DNA of 64,000 bases from Heterocephalus glaber (GCF_000247695.1 NW_004624742.1:6666934-6730933), one strand, 5' to 3'; counted from the stretch's first letter, positions 21,547 to 32,467 are shown. Numbers and translations: made by a program. The notes: a model not told the origin generated them from the sequence alone.

Positions 21547-21635
21547 CTTTTTTTTTTTTTGGTACCAGGGATCGAACTCGGGTCCTTGCGCTTGTGCAGC
21601 AGGCAGTGAAACCACTGAGCTAAATCCCTGGCCTT
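21547..21635 (-). mobile_element. ID SINE with 16-bp target duplication
   Basis: T-rich start, GGTACCAGGGATCGAACTC to TAAATCCCTGGCC. GTCCCAATTTTTTATT is identical at 21,531-21,546 and 21,636-21,651. Confidence 0.96.
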
Positions 21636-21651
21636 GTCCCAATTTTTTATT

Positions 21652-22570
21652 ACAAAGCAAATCAATATATAATTTAATACATTGGCCTACCATTTCACAT
21701 TCCTTTTCTTTATTAAAGCACATGGGATAGCTGAAATTACAGATGCCTTTTTTCCTTTGATGGATCTCAATGAAATGTTATAGAACATCTGTAATCTATC
21801 ATTGGAAAAAATAAACAACAAAGGCATTTCTCAAGTTTGATGTGTGTGGAAGTTCAATGAAGGTCTAGGAGGGTTGGTTTTCACCAGGAGAATGCTAGCT
21901 GGTTAGTTGCTAAGAATTCTTGAGCAGTGGTAGTTACCTGTAGCTTGATATTAATTTCTCGGTTTTGTGTGTGCAGTTGCTTGATCTTGTCAATTTTTCA
22001 CAGTTGATGAGATTCAGTGACTTTTTCCCTTTCTCTCCTTTTCTTTTACTACTGAACCTATTGTACTGAGATGAGTCACTCCACTGATCTTGTCTTTACC
22101 AATGTCACCAATGATCTTGTACAGTTAGTGGACACTCCTATCTTTTATGATGTCTTTGCTACATTTACTCAGAATGTACAGAATGCGCATCAGTCTCATT
22201 TCCTTTTCCTCTAGGGCATAAAGTAAACTACTGTTTTCCCAGCCTTCCCCTGCAATTCAGTGGGGACACATGACTAGAGTGCTGACTAGTGAAAAAAGAG
22301 AAGTGTTATGCTAAGATATGATGGAAAGAGTTTAGGTCCCTGAGTAAATACTGCAAGGCATCCACTCCTTTCCAACTGACTGCAGTGGAGTAGGATAAGA
22401 ACAAGAAATGAAGCGTACCGTGTTAAGCCACTGAGATCTGGGGTTATTTGTAATAGCAGTAAGCTATTATGAATGTATCTTTGGCTTCTGTTGTGCTACT
22501 CTTGCTTGGATTTCTGTCTTATCCCCTTGTCCCTTTGTTTATTTTCTTGGACTTCTCTACTCATTGCTTA
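21652..22570. other. Unassigned sequence
   Basis: No named repeat, CpG cluster or convincing exon. Confidence 0.45.
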
Positions 22571-22573
22571 AAC

Positions 22574-22661
22574 TTTTTTTTTCTTTTGGTACCAGGAATT
22601 GAACTCAGGACCTTGAGCTTGCAAGGCAGGTGCAATGCCACTGAGCTAAATCTCCAGCCCC
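22574..22661 (-). mobile_element. ID SINE
   Basis: GGTACCAGGAATTGAACTC to CTAAATCTCCAGCCC after a T-rich start. CTTAAAC repeats flank it. Confidence 0.92.
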
Positions 22662-22814
22662 TTAAACCGTTTTTTTTTTTTTCCGGTTTGGGACTTTTTA
22701 TTTTGCTATTTGAAAACAAGAAACAGATTTCATTTTGAATATTTGGTTCTTGCTATTTAAAAAACATATGAAATCTTTGTAATCAAAGATGTAATATACA
22801 TATTTTGAATTTAG

Positions 22815-22869
22815 TCCACACAGTTCCAAGAAGAATTTAAACTGGAGGACCTGAAGAAGCTAGAGCCAA
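22815..22869 (+). CDS. AIDA: Internal exon matching AIDA
   Basis: AIDA is an axin-binding protein that blocks axin-driven JNK signalling and carries an N-terminal helical domain and a C-terminal C2 domain. After acceptor AATTTAG (22,814) the exon reads STQFQEEFKLEDLKKLEP plus one base, then donor GTAAGT at 22,870. It differs from the AIDA protein I know only by F for S at the fourth residue. Exon phase fits the next AIDA codon (Ile). Intron-like DNA lies on both sides, so this is not a processed copy. I found no preceding or following AIDA exon, and another gene's CpG promoter starts 5 kb downstream, so it may be an isolated genomic copy or misassembly. Seen: exon and splice sites. Known: family. 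Inferred: orphan status. Confidence 0.72.
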
Positions 22870-23495
22870 GTAAGTTTTCTTACACCTTTCAGTGATATTC
22901 CTTTATAAAAAAAGTACTTTATCGGTTACAGACATTAACATTACTTAGCATACATGCAGATCGGATGTATCCCCTTAATATTTAGTCCTGTGTGATCTTT
23001 TCTGCCCTTTTAAAATTCCTATAGTATTTAGAGTGCCTGTTGTTTGCATTGCATCTTCACTGTAGAATGTACTTCATCTAGATATCTTTAAACCTTACTT
23101 TGTCTTGATGGCTTTCATAGGACCTCGGTCTAGTCCAGAGGGGACGCACAATGACAGTCATTGATCCACTGCATGTCATTGACAGGTGCAGTGTGGCTGT
23201 TGGGCTGTGCTATAAAATATTTCCTTGCTACCTCCTTTTTTCCCATCTTTAAAACTTTTTGAAGTGAACAGTTTCTTCAAATATTTTGGTTGTTAGGGTC
23301 CTGCCAAATAATGTCTATTTCCTGGTTCAGATGAACGCCCTGCCCTCTTCAGAGAAATGTCTGCAGTGTGGGCAGAGCTGAATAGAAGGCTCAGTGAATG
23401 GAAGTTGAAATACTCCCCTTCCACTGAGACAAGATTAGCCATCTTAGTTCTTTATGTAAATGGGGAGTAGGAGATTTCCTTTATGCATTTTAAAG

Positions 23496-24060
23496 TCAGC
23501 TTTCTAAGCAGCGAATCATAAAGTCTTGGCATTTATGATCAGAAAGGAGTTTTAGGTGTGGGGTCTCATACTCTCGCTGTGCAGTTGAAGATCCAGTTTC
23601 ACTCTGACCCTGACTCTGACCCTGTGTCTCAGGACACTGGTCAGCTGAGCTCCCTTCACACTGTTGCAGTTCCTTTGATGTTTCTGTGCCCTTAGATTTC
23701 ATGATCTCTTCCCGAAAGCATGCTCAGCAGTTTCTCCCGTTGTCACACAAGATCTTCTGCTGGATGTTCCTTCAAGCAGCAGCCCTTGCAGAGCACTCAG
23801 ATGAGCAGAAGCCTCCCAGCAGCTCACTGGCCACATGGCCCAAGACCACGACCCTGCCCTGTACCATGAGCATACACTGGGCCACTAACACAGGCCCTCT
23901 CGGCTCAAGCTCCAGAGAGATGACTGATCCACGTGTTGTTAGTGGAGGATCAAAGTAAATCTTTGATGGTCTTGTGTGTGTATGTAATTCTGAGTTCATC
24001 AAAGCTGAGCACTTGTTGAGATAATTATCAAGAATTAGACCTTTTCTAAGCTTGTCCTTG
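23496..24060 (-). pseudogene. Possible broken coding region, unidentified
   Basis: On the minus strand an open stretch (24,060 to 23,772; includes IYFDPPLTTRGSVISLELEP) ends at a stop and is continued in another frame by MKSKGTETSKELQQCEG to a stop at 23,496. GC content and codon look are higher than in neighbours. No family recognised, and neither a poly-A tail nor splice sites could be tied to it. It may be a decayed processed pseudogene, an old exon or chance. Confidence 0.3.
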
Positions 24061-24071
24061 GTCAAGCCTCT

Positions 24072-24191
24072 CTTTTTTTTTTTGAGACAGGGTCTCACTG
24101 TGTAGTTCAGGCTGGCCTTGAACTCCCAGCGATTCTCCTGCCTCAGCCTCCTGAGTGCTGGGATTACAGGTGTGCATCACCATACTTGGCA
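24072..24191 (-). mobile_element. B1 SINE lacking the internal duplication
   Basis: TTTGAGACAGGGTCTCACTG, TAGTTCAGGCTGGCCTTGAACTC, then directly CCCAGCGATTCTCCTGCC and GAGTGCTGGGATTACAGG. Only one copy of the segment duplicated in the 16,403 element is present. TCAAGC(C/T)TCT repeats flank it. Confidence 0.93.
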
Positions 24192-24404
24192 ATCAAGCTT
24201 CTTCTAAGGAAAATCAATGAATGTCCCATTAAACATTTTTTTATATAAGGTTCCAGGGCCCACAATTTTCATTTTCTACATGTGTTCCATGAACAAGCTC
24301 ACACATGCTTATGGTTTTATCTACTTCTAATAAGCTGATAGCAGAATAGTAAATACATTCCTAAATATTAGATACAATTTTTACTAAATATGTGTATACT
24401 AAAT

Positions 24405-24813
24405 TGTTATGGTTTGTATCTAGATGTCCCCTCAAAGCCTCATGTGCTCATAGGTAGGGCTTTTCAAAGGTGGCTGGATCTAGGGTGTGTGAATGTGGAT
24501 TAAGGGTGTGAAAATTAAATTAGTCCACTGATTGGTTTAGCATTGTTTGGGTGTGGATGATGGGAAGCACAAAAGGCTTGTAGCCTGGAAGGATAAAAGG
24601 GAAAGGGAGGTTTGCTGCTGTTGCTGGCTGCTTACTGTCTGTCTTGCCATGGATTGTCTCTCCTCTGTAATACCCCTTTGCCATACCATATTGTTTTAGA
24701 GCCAGCTGATTATGGACTGTAAACTTTACAAACTGTGAGCTAAATAAACCTTTCCTCCTTTAACTTTGGGTATCAGGTATTTTGTCCCAGTGATGAAAAA
24801 AGTAACTAAGACA
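24405..24813 (+). mobile_element. Solo MaLR LTR with 5-bp target duplication
   Basis: Starts TGTTATGGTTTGTATCTAGATG and ends AAAAGTAACTAAGACA, the ORR1/MT-like MaLR pattern. It contains GTGAGCTAAATAAACCTTTCC (poly-A signal). TAAAT lies on both sides (24,400-24,404 and 24,814-24,818). No internal region follows, so it is a solo LTR. Confidence 0.9.
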
Positions 24814-24860
24814 TAAATCTATTTTATATCATGTTTTAACTATGATTTCAAAATCTTTTT

Positions 24861-24939
24861 TTTTTTTTGGTACCAGGGATCGAACTTGGGACCTTGTGCT
24901 TTTGAGGCAGGTGGATGCCACTGAGCTAAATCCCCGGCC
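24861..24939 (-). mobile_element. ID SINE
   Basis: GGTACCAGGGATCGAACTTGG to CTAAATCCCCGGCC. TTCAAAATCTTTTT is repeated on both sides. Confidence 0.95.
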
Positions 24940-25099
24940 TTCAAAATCTTTTTATCTACTTCCTCATCTCCCCCACTCCCTGGTAAGTTGAGTTTATGTA
25001 TCTTTCCCCCTCTAATTTTATGTATCTTTTATCTAGTTCTTTCACTGAACTATAAAAACTTCTCATTTATTCTACTTTATTGAGTATCTACAAGGAATT

Positions 25100-25165
25100 G
25101 TCTTTTTTTCTGGTGGTGTGTAGTACAGTGCCTTGCACAGAGTAAGCAATCAGTGAACATTGCTT
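25100..25165 (+). mobile_element. L2 tail remnant
   Basis: GTAGTACAGTGCCTTGCACAGAGTAAGCAATCAGTGAACATTG resembles the L2 3' terminus. Confidence 0.5.
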
Positions 25166-25690
25166 GATTTAAACAGAATTATTTATTGCATAGCTGCTAT
25201 ATGTTATGCTGTGTTAGGGTCAGTGTGAAATGAAAATAAATATAAAATCTGTTTTGTTTTCTTCATCTCTCTCTCTCTCTCTAAACACATCCCTATTCCT
25301 AATCCAATGGATAAATATACTGAACTATTTGCAGTTTACAAAAGTGACTTGACCTATGGTTTCGGTACTATAGTTTTGGGGGACCCAGAACTAGTGCGGC
25401 TCTAAGCAAGCCCAAAACTTAATTTCACTTAGTTGTTAGGACTGTAGAATAACTAATGCTTAAATTTTTCTTTTTGGTCTAGAATTCAGATGTATTAGAA
25501 TATGGACACTTCTTAAATTTTTATCCAACAATGAACTGTATTTTCTTTTTGAGTAAGTCATTTGAGACTATAGCTTACTCTGTATAATTTATTAGGTAAT
25601 TATTCACTGGAATAATTAATGGATTCATGTAGTGTGATAATATTGCCATAGTTTAACATATTAGCAGTAGCCAGATCTTACTTTTCCTTT
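25166..25690. other. Unassigned sequence
   Basis: A short (CT)8 run at about 25,266. Otherwise nothing recognised. Confidence 0.45.
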
Positions 25691-25785
25691 CTTTTTTTTG
25701 TTTGTTTTTTTGGTACCGGCAATCAAACTCGGGACCCTGCACTTTCGAGGCAGGCAGCGGAACCACTGAGGTAAATCCCCGGCCC
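25691..25785 (-). mobile_element. ID SINE
   Basis: T/G-rich start, GGTACCGGCAATCAAACTC to TAAATCCCCGGCCC. Last SINE before a SINE-free stretch running past the CpG island. Confidence 0.93.
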
Positions 25786-25789
25786 TTTT

Positions 25790-27470
25790 CTTTACTTTCT
25801 TAAAAAGATTTTTCATGATTTTATTCAAAGTGAGTAGATGTCCCCATGAATTTTCTCCCGTAGTCAAACTGTTTTCCACATGTGATTTTCATTTTCAACT
25901 GCATTTTTCTTTTAATGTCTTTAAATATTTGGTGTTGAGCTACCTAACTGGTCCTTTGATTTTCCCAGTTGCTTTTTCTTTTCTCTCTCTTTTTGTTTGT
26001 CTGTTTGTTTGTTTCGCACTACCAAACTCAAGCCTTTTGTGCTTAAGTTTTCTCCTGTTCATAGTGTCTGAGATGTTTTGTTTATAAAGAGTTTCATTAA
26101 TCATTACTACTTCATAATTGCTACTATTACTATTATTACCACTTATATACTATTATTGTTCAAGTGTAAATTTCCAGTATAGTTTCATCAGTGAGACAGG
26201 TTCCTGATCATGGATAGTATCTGAGTGGTAGTGTTGGTGCTGTGATCCATCTGCACATCAGTCAGTCAGTGGTGTGCATTCACAAGAGTTTGTTTTTGTT
26301 ATTGGTAGCTGCTTTTGAAGTGATATAATGTGAGAATTTCCATATTGTATAATATTTTTATTTGTTGTAAGTACCAGAGTAAACCAGGAATGTCGTTTTG
26401 ATGGATCGTGTGTATAAAATTACAAGGAAACCACTCGACCAACTGGCCGAAAATATAGGCAGATTTATATTTTATGATGTATCTACTTGTATAAATAAAG
26501 GAAAAATTGCATTTTGAAAGAGCACAAAGAGCTGTGTGACTGACAAAATGACCACACTGCTTTTGGCCTTGTTGGGTTGTAATGAAATTGAGCAAATTAG
26601 AGCAATGCCTGGTACATAATAAGTATTCAGAAGTGTTAGCTATTAACAACCGGTGAAGCAATTGGTGTATTTTGTCAAGTATCTTTGTTTGGAATTCATG
26701 TTTGTTAAGGATGAAATCACTAATCTACAGGAAAGAAAATGTCAAATAAATGCATTTATAATGTATTTTTCTGTGCGTGTCAATAACATCTTGAGGGTTT
26801 GGAGGAGCATAGTTTATGATAGTTGCTCAGTTTAAACTTTTTAGTGAGAAAACAGGTTTAATTTTTTAATGAGAAATCAGAGAAGTCAAAGAACTGAAGG
26901 CAGGACTAGTAGATTCCTGACGAACTTTTTGTTTATCTTAAACGGTAGCAACTTCTTGTTCCCTCAGTTCAAAAGTAAAGAGCTCCTAATCAGTGTTTCT
27001 CTGCCCTCAGAATCCTGTGGTGAATGCCTGTTAAAAAGGTTTTACAAGACCTTCTAGGGGTCCACTCATTTCTTTGCAGGATTAAATAGCATCTCAGATG
27101 CATCTCATATAACTTTCCTTTGGAGAACCATGGCACATTCAATAATGCAGAGAGCATACTCACAATCAACTGAACCAAACCCAGGACATCTTTTAGGGTA
27201 GGCTGTCCTGGTGACTGAGAGCCACTAGGTACTTTGCCTCGCTATCTGGCCTCTCCCAATAGGCTTAAGATCCCAAAACCGTCCTCTGCCTCTACTCCAC
27301 AGTTATTACTCCCAAGTGTCGCATTCTTTAGCTGTTTTCCTCAATAGTAGGGAAAAAAGGTGGGGGGGCGCGTTTGGGCTCGCTAGAGGTTGTGGAAACC
27401 AAACATGGGGCTGTTCCACCTTAAAGGGCCTAGGCATGCCTAGTGTTTGGGTCTTGCAGAGTTTGGGCAC
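25790..27470. other. Promoter-upstream region, nothing recognised
   Basis: No ID or B1 copy of usable length. A faint ID-tail-like patch at 26,000-26,042 is too short to call. A 120-codon antisense open frame (26,299-26,661) has no recognisable domain. Confidence 0.45.
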
Positions 27471-27479
27471 CACCATATT

Positions 27480-28480
27480 TGGATCGTGCCTACTTTGGGG
27501 CGGGAACCTCCTTGGGAGTGATTAGGTCAGCGCTGGAGGAGGTGACCTTGTTTGGTTTCTGGCACCCGAGAACAGTGGTGTACTGTTCCTGCTGACCCCG
27601 TTTGTCTAATTGGCCCAGACTCTCCACCAGCCGAGGTTGCCCAAGAGCTCCTCGCTGGCCACCCCCGCTGCCCGCGGCCGAGCAGAGGCGGGAAAGCCGC
27701 GCGCCTGCGCCGTGGGAACCGGGCCCGGAGGCGAAAAGCGGGGAGCGGAGGGGGGCCGCGGCAGCCGGGTAGCGTACAGAGCGGCGTGTGACGCGGGGAC
27801 GCCGCGCGCTCCCAACGTCGCCCCGGTTTGACGCACACGGCACCAAACTGTGAGTTTCAGGGGTTATTTGGTCGGATTAGCCGAGACCTGAGTGGGTTTC
27901 AGGCCTCTGGGCTGTGGCGACAGCGGGACTGAGGGTGGTGGAAAAACTTGGGGGACCCGGTCTGCGGCGCTCGGGCCCGGGGAGCTACGCCCTAGGCTGG
28001 GTCCCAACCATCCAAAAGGACGCATTTTGCCGCACAGGCTAAGATGGCGGCGGCGGCCGAGGAGGCGGAGTTGGTGCTACACAAGGAACCCGGGCCCCGG
28101 GTTCGGGGAGGCGGCGGCCGCGGGGGGCCGCGGAGCTTGAGGTGAGCGGCAGTCGCCGCTGCGGGGCGGGCCTCTCGGGGGCGGGGGGCCTTTCCGCCGC
28201 GGCGTCGGAGGATCCGGGAGCGGACACAAAGGGGCTGAGCTGGGCAGTAGACTTGGGGGTTTTGTTTAGTCACATGAAGCTGAGCAGCCAGTGAGCAGTC
28301 GGGGGAAGGGGCCGAGATCAGGCTGCTTGGGGAGCCTGGCGGTCGCCATTGCAATGCACTGAGTAACGGGGCGGTCCGAAGGCAGTCGCCAAGCCAACCC
28401 CTCTGCCTTCGAGGCTGCTCGGTCCTAGCCAGAGGCGCCGGCTGTGGCGTGAACTATACACACCCCTCCCTTGACTTGGG
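27480..28480. promoter_or_regulatory. CpG island promoter
   Basis: The only stretch of the window with high GC and dense CpG; its core is about 27,640-28,220. No TATA box. Visible elements: GC boxes GGGGCGGG (27,496, 28,160, 28,178), an inverted CCAAT box (ATTGG, 27,608), an NRF1-like GCGCCTGCGC (27,700-27,709), GTGACGC/TTGACGC half-CREs (27,788, 27,828) and a YY1-type AAGATGGCGGC (28,041-28,051). The set is typical of a housekeeping gene. A splice donor on the plus strand sets the direction; divergent transcription is possible but unproven. Confidence 0.9.
28044..28141 (+). CDS. Candidate first coding exon in CpG island
   Basis: ATG at 28,044 opens a frame MAAAAEEAELVLHKEPGPR followed by a Gly/Arg-rich stretch, 32 codons plus two bases, to the donor GTGAGC at 28,142. 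The ATG lies inside a YY1-like motif, as in many housekeeping genes. I do not recognise the protein. The next exon I can support (57,382) hits a stop after 15 codons if spliced directly in this phase. Either other exons intervene (possibly in the 31.6-32.5 kb gap), or this frame is an upstream ORF and the exon is a 5' leader. The transcript's 5' end was not determined. Confidence 0.5.
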
Positions 28481-31434
28481 ACGGGACCGCATAGCTCTCC
28501 CCTCCCCCGTTCTGCAACATCTTGTGCCGCTAGGTGCCTGGGAAGTAACAGCCAGAGGTAAATCGCTTGAAGTATTCGGGTTGCCAGGGGCTTGGTGGGT
28601 GTCCAGCTAAAGCTTTTTGCCTCTCCAGGTCTGATTCCCTGGCCTTTGTGTCCCTGGGAGCTTAATCTCTGCCAGAGGAAAGCAGGTGTGCTCCACTTCT
28701 CCCGTGAACCTGAAGATGAGTTGTCCCAGACCCTTCTCAGTGATTGGAAACTTAGGTGGTGGAGCTAAAGGTTTCTTGTTACGGGACTGCCACAGACGAC
28801 TCTCGTGTTGGGATCCATCCATGGTTTAGCGACCTTAGTGGAAAAGTTTTCCTCAACTGTTTTAAGTAATATTGACTTCAATATAGTTGTTATAAAACAT
28901 ATATATTTAGATTTCAGATTTTATGTGATTATTAAACTCAGCGAAGGGATACATATAATTGAGGCCTGAAATGATGGTACTGTTTTGTGTACAAGTTAAT
29001 CGCAACAGAAATACCCCACCACCATCATCTGTTTTGGCTGCTCTTGACTAACGCCAAGTTTGTTGCATCTGGGTGATGTTTTAGATTTGCCTTAATCCTG
29101 TATCTTCAGTAGTGTAGTTAAATTGTTAGGTCCCACAAGAAGCAGAAAGCATTTAAAAAAATAGACAACTAAAGTTCCTCAGAGAAAGGAAGTCTGCACC
29201 TTGCCTTCAGTGCCATGTGTAAGTATCACGGGAACTTGATGTGACCAATATTTTATTTTGGTAGGTTTGGTAAGAAAGAACTTTTTTGTAATGATTATAA
29301 TTTAGCTTAGACATTTTAATAGGTGAAACATGAATGCTTAACTAGTATTAATGGAGTGGTATGTATACTACCCTTAAAATCATAGCTCTGTAAGTTTTAG
29401 AATTTAACAATTTAAAGTTATAATGCAAGAACTTCATATTTTTATACAGTAATTAATTAATATTGAAGTACCAATTTCAGAGCATCAGATGTTTTGGGTT
29501 TTCCTTTAACATAATTACCTGAAGGGATATTTAAACGTGTTTAGATCATTAACTTAAGTTTCTGTGTTAAAAATAAAATTTAAACTTTTTAAAATTACTT
29601 AAAACTTTACTTTATTTCTTTTCAGATACATATCCCCCCACTTTTTTTCTAATAAAGAAAAATCTTGTACTAATGAATAGGAGATATTAATTATTAGCAA
29701 AATGTATTCCTGGATCATACAGTTTTACGGTGGAAGGAATCTCAACCACAATTCTTACCTGCTTCTCTTGCAATGTAGTATGGATGCTTAAGTTAATGGC
29801 ATAGTGGAAAACTGTCATTCAGTGTCTATCCCATTTCTGTTTTCTTTGCCATATTGCTGGGACGAGAAGGTGAATATCTACAACTAATAATGATTAAAAA
29901 TAAAACAAGGGAGTATCACTGAAAATACTTGTTAATTAAATACTATCACATTAATGAGAACTGTGACGGTAAGTTAATTTTCATTTAATGTTATGTGGTG
30001 ACTTAGTTTTTGAAGTGATTTTCAATGAAATCAGATGAAAATACAGAAATTTCACAGTAGAATAACTTAGAAATTTTGAGATTTTTCCAAAAGCAAATGA
30101 CCCAGTAATTTAAATTAAAAGGGAACACCAAATACTTGTTGAATTTCTAGGAAAGTATGAAATAACTGCCAGTTATTGCCAGTTGTTACCTAAGAAATGA
30201 GATAGATGCAGAAAGTAGTCCTTTTGGTTGGATAAACAAACATGCCACTTAGACTGCTCCTTTTAAAAACAACTTTTTGGAACCTACTACTACTACTTTA
30301 CTACTGTAAAGTCTGTTGGGAAATTCAGCCAGTAGTAGAATCATTTATGGTTGGATCCCACAATGATATTTAACTTTTTTGGATATCAAATTTGGCAAAA
30401 CCAGTTGTTTTAAGGCTCTAATCAGTCATGTAAGGTGCTTTTTACACTTTATTTTGGCCAAAAGGCCGAGAAGCAATGTGTAAGGTGCTTTTTAATTGAT
30501 TTTTCTGAGAATGTTGATAGCTGTTTCATAATTTTCAACACTGAGTAGATTTAATTACACTCTAGTTTGATGATTACTGTTACTTTCACGTTATCTAATT
30601 ATAAAGTGAGGTTGTCACCTGTAAACCTTAATGTTTTCTGGGTTTAGTTTGTCATTCAGGTTATAGGAAAGAATTCGATTGATTTCAGACAGTAAATGGG
30701 TAGCAGAGAGTCACAAGATGGTGGAGATACACATACTTTAGAGGAAATTGAAGTACATCTTTCTATTGTCCCAAAGACCCTGGATTGTTTAGGGTTACTT
30801 ATTTAGGCTCTTTTCACTTGTGACTCTAGGAGGGAAAGAGTGGATCTTATTATGTGGGATGCCTTTTTTTAGGACTGCTTTTCATACAGATAACAGGCGG
30901 TTGTAGTTAGCAGCAAACTGTAGAAATTGGCACGTTGAATTATCCAACCGTAATTTATAGAACACTAGTTTCTATAGTCCTTTTTTAAAAAAGTGTTTTT
31001 ACATGTTTTAAAAAATGGTAGCCTTGTAAAATAAAATATGAGAATGAATAATGATATAATAAAATTTAGATACTCAAATGAGCACCTAATGTTTTTTACA
31101 TTTAATCTCTGGTATAGAATGTACATGAAGAATCTGTAAGGATTGAACAAAGTTATAATGTACAGCTTTGATTGAAGTAGTTCCAGAAGTATTTTTGATT
31201 CAGGTTTATTAGAGGGCAGTAGCTACTTTTAATAGAGTGAGCCATTTATACCATTGAGTTTTAAGAGATTGAAAATCATCAAACTGATTCTAGCACTGGC
31301 TCACCCTGCTGGTTGGCTGAAGTCTTTCACCTCTTTCCTCTTATATGCAGTACCACATGAGACTTAGGTTATGGAACACCAAATTCCATTCAGTCTTAAG
31401 GGAGGCGGAGTCTCTGTGAAAAAGATGTTTTTTC

Positions 31435-31435
<1 letters not shown>
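28142..31435 (+). other. Probable first intron, unique sequence
   Basis: After the donor the GC-rich leader fades by about 28,560 into AT-rich sequence with no SINE, only the small U2 fragment at 30,445. No exon with paired splice sites was seen. Confidence 0.55.
30445..30478 (-). pseudogene. U2 snRNA 5'-end retropseudogene (33 nt)
   Basis: Read from 30,477 to 30,445 on the minus strand the insert follows U2 snRNA nt 1-33 (GCTTCTCGGCCTTTTGGC core) with about four substitutions, then stops. The 16-bp repeat TGTAAGGTGCTTTTTA is identical at 30,429-30,444 and 30,479-30,494. There is no A tail. This fits the known class of 3'-truncated, tailless snRNA retropseudogenes. Confidence 0.92.
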
Positions 31436-31501
<66 letters not shown>

Positions 31502-31524
31502 CTCCCCCCCTCTTTCTTTCTTTC

Positions 31525-31595
<71 letters not shown>

Positions 31596-31596
31596 A
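31436..31596. repeat. (CTTT)n microsatellite
   Basis: About 160 bp of CTTT units with a CTCCCCCCCTC interruption near 31,500. It adjoins the assembly gap. Confidence 0.97.
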
Positions 31597-31602
31597 GGTG
31601 TT

Positions 31603-32467
31603 NNNNNNNNNNNNNNNNNNNNNNNNNNNNNNNNNNNNNNNNNNNNNNNNNNNNNNNNNNNNNNNNNNNNNNNNNNNNNNNNNNNNNNNNNNNNNNNNNN
31701 NNNNNNNNNNNNNNNNNNNNNNNNNNNNNNNNNNNNNNNNNNNNNNNNNNNNNNNNNNNNNNNNNNNNNNNNNNNNNNNNNNNNNNNNNNNNNNNNNNNN
31801 NNNNNNNNNNNNNNNNNNNNNNNNNNNNNNNNNNNNNNNNNNNNNNNNNNNNNNNNNNNNNNNNNNNNNNNNNNNNNNNNNNNNNNNNNNNNNNNNNNNN
31901 NNNNNNNNNNNNNNNNNNNNNNNNNNNNNNNNNNNNNNNNNNNNNNNNNNNNNNNNNNNNNNNNNNNNNNNNNNNNNNNNNNNNNNNNNNNNNNNNNNNN
32001 NNNNNNNNNNNNNNNNNNNNNNNNNNNNNNNNNNNNNNNNNNNNNNNNNNNNNNNNNNNNNNNNNNNNNNNNNNNNNNNNNNNNNNNNNNNNNNNNNNNN
32101 NNNNNNNNNNNNNNNNNNNNNNNNNNNNNNNNNNNNNNNNNNNNNNNNNNNNNNNNNNNNNNNNNNNNNNNNNNNNNNNNNNNNNNNNNNNNNNNNNNNN
32201 NNNNNNNNNNNNNNNNNNNNNNNNNNNNNNNNNNNNNNNNNNNNNNNNNNNNNNNNNNNNNNNNNNNNNNNNNNNNNNNNNNNNNNNNNNNNNNNNNNNN
32301 NNNNNNNNNNNNNNNNNNNNNNNNNNNNNNNNNNNNNNNNNNNNNNNNNNNNNNNNNNNNNNNNNNNNNNNNNNNNNNNNNNNNNNNNNNNNNNNNNNNN
32401 NNNNNNNNNNNNNNNNNNNNNNNNNNNNNNNNNNNNNNNNNNNNNNNNNNNNNNNNNNNNNNNNNNN
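31603..32467. other. Assembly gap (run of N)
   Basis: 865 undetermined bases. The right edge resumes with TATATTTTTTTTTTCC, so a repeat or SINE tail may lie inside. Long open frames drawn across it are artefacts. Confidence 0.99.

Noticed and set aside
23772..24098. Start codon of the antisense frame at 24,098
   Set aside because: The first residues come from the B1 element; any real sequence begins only after 24,060.
26000..26042. Possible truncated ID
   Set aside because: Only a short CTACCAAACTCAAGCC resemblance and no clear target duplication.
27490..27846. Antisense open frames in the CpG island
   Set aside because: Stop codons are rare in GC-rich DNA, so long frames are expected on all strands. 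No antisense donor is paired with them.
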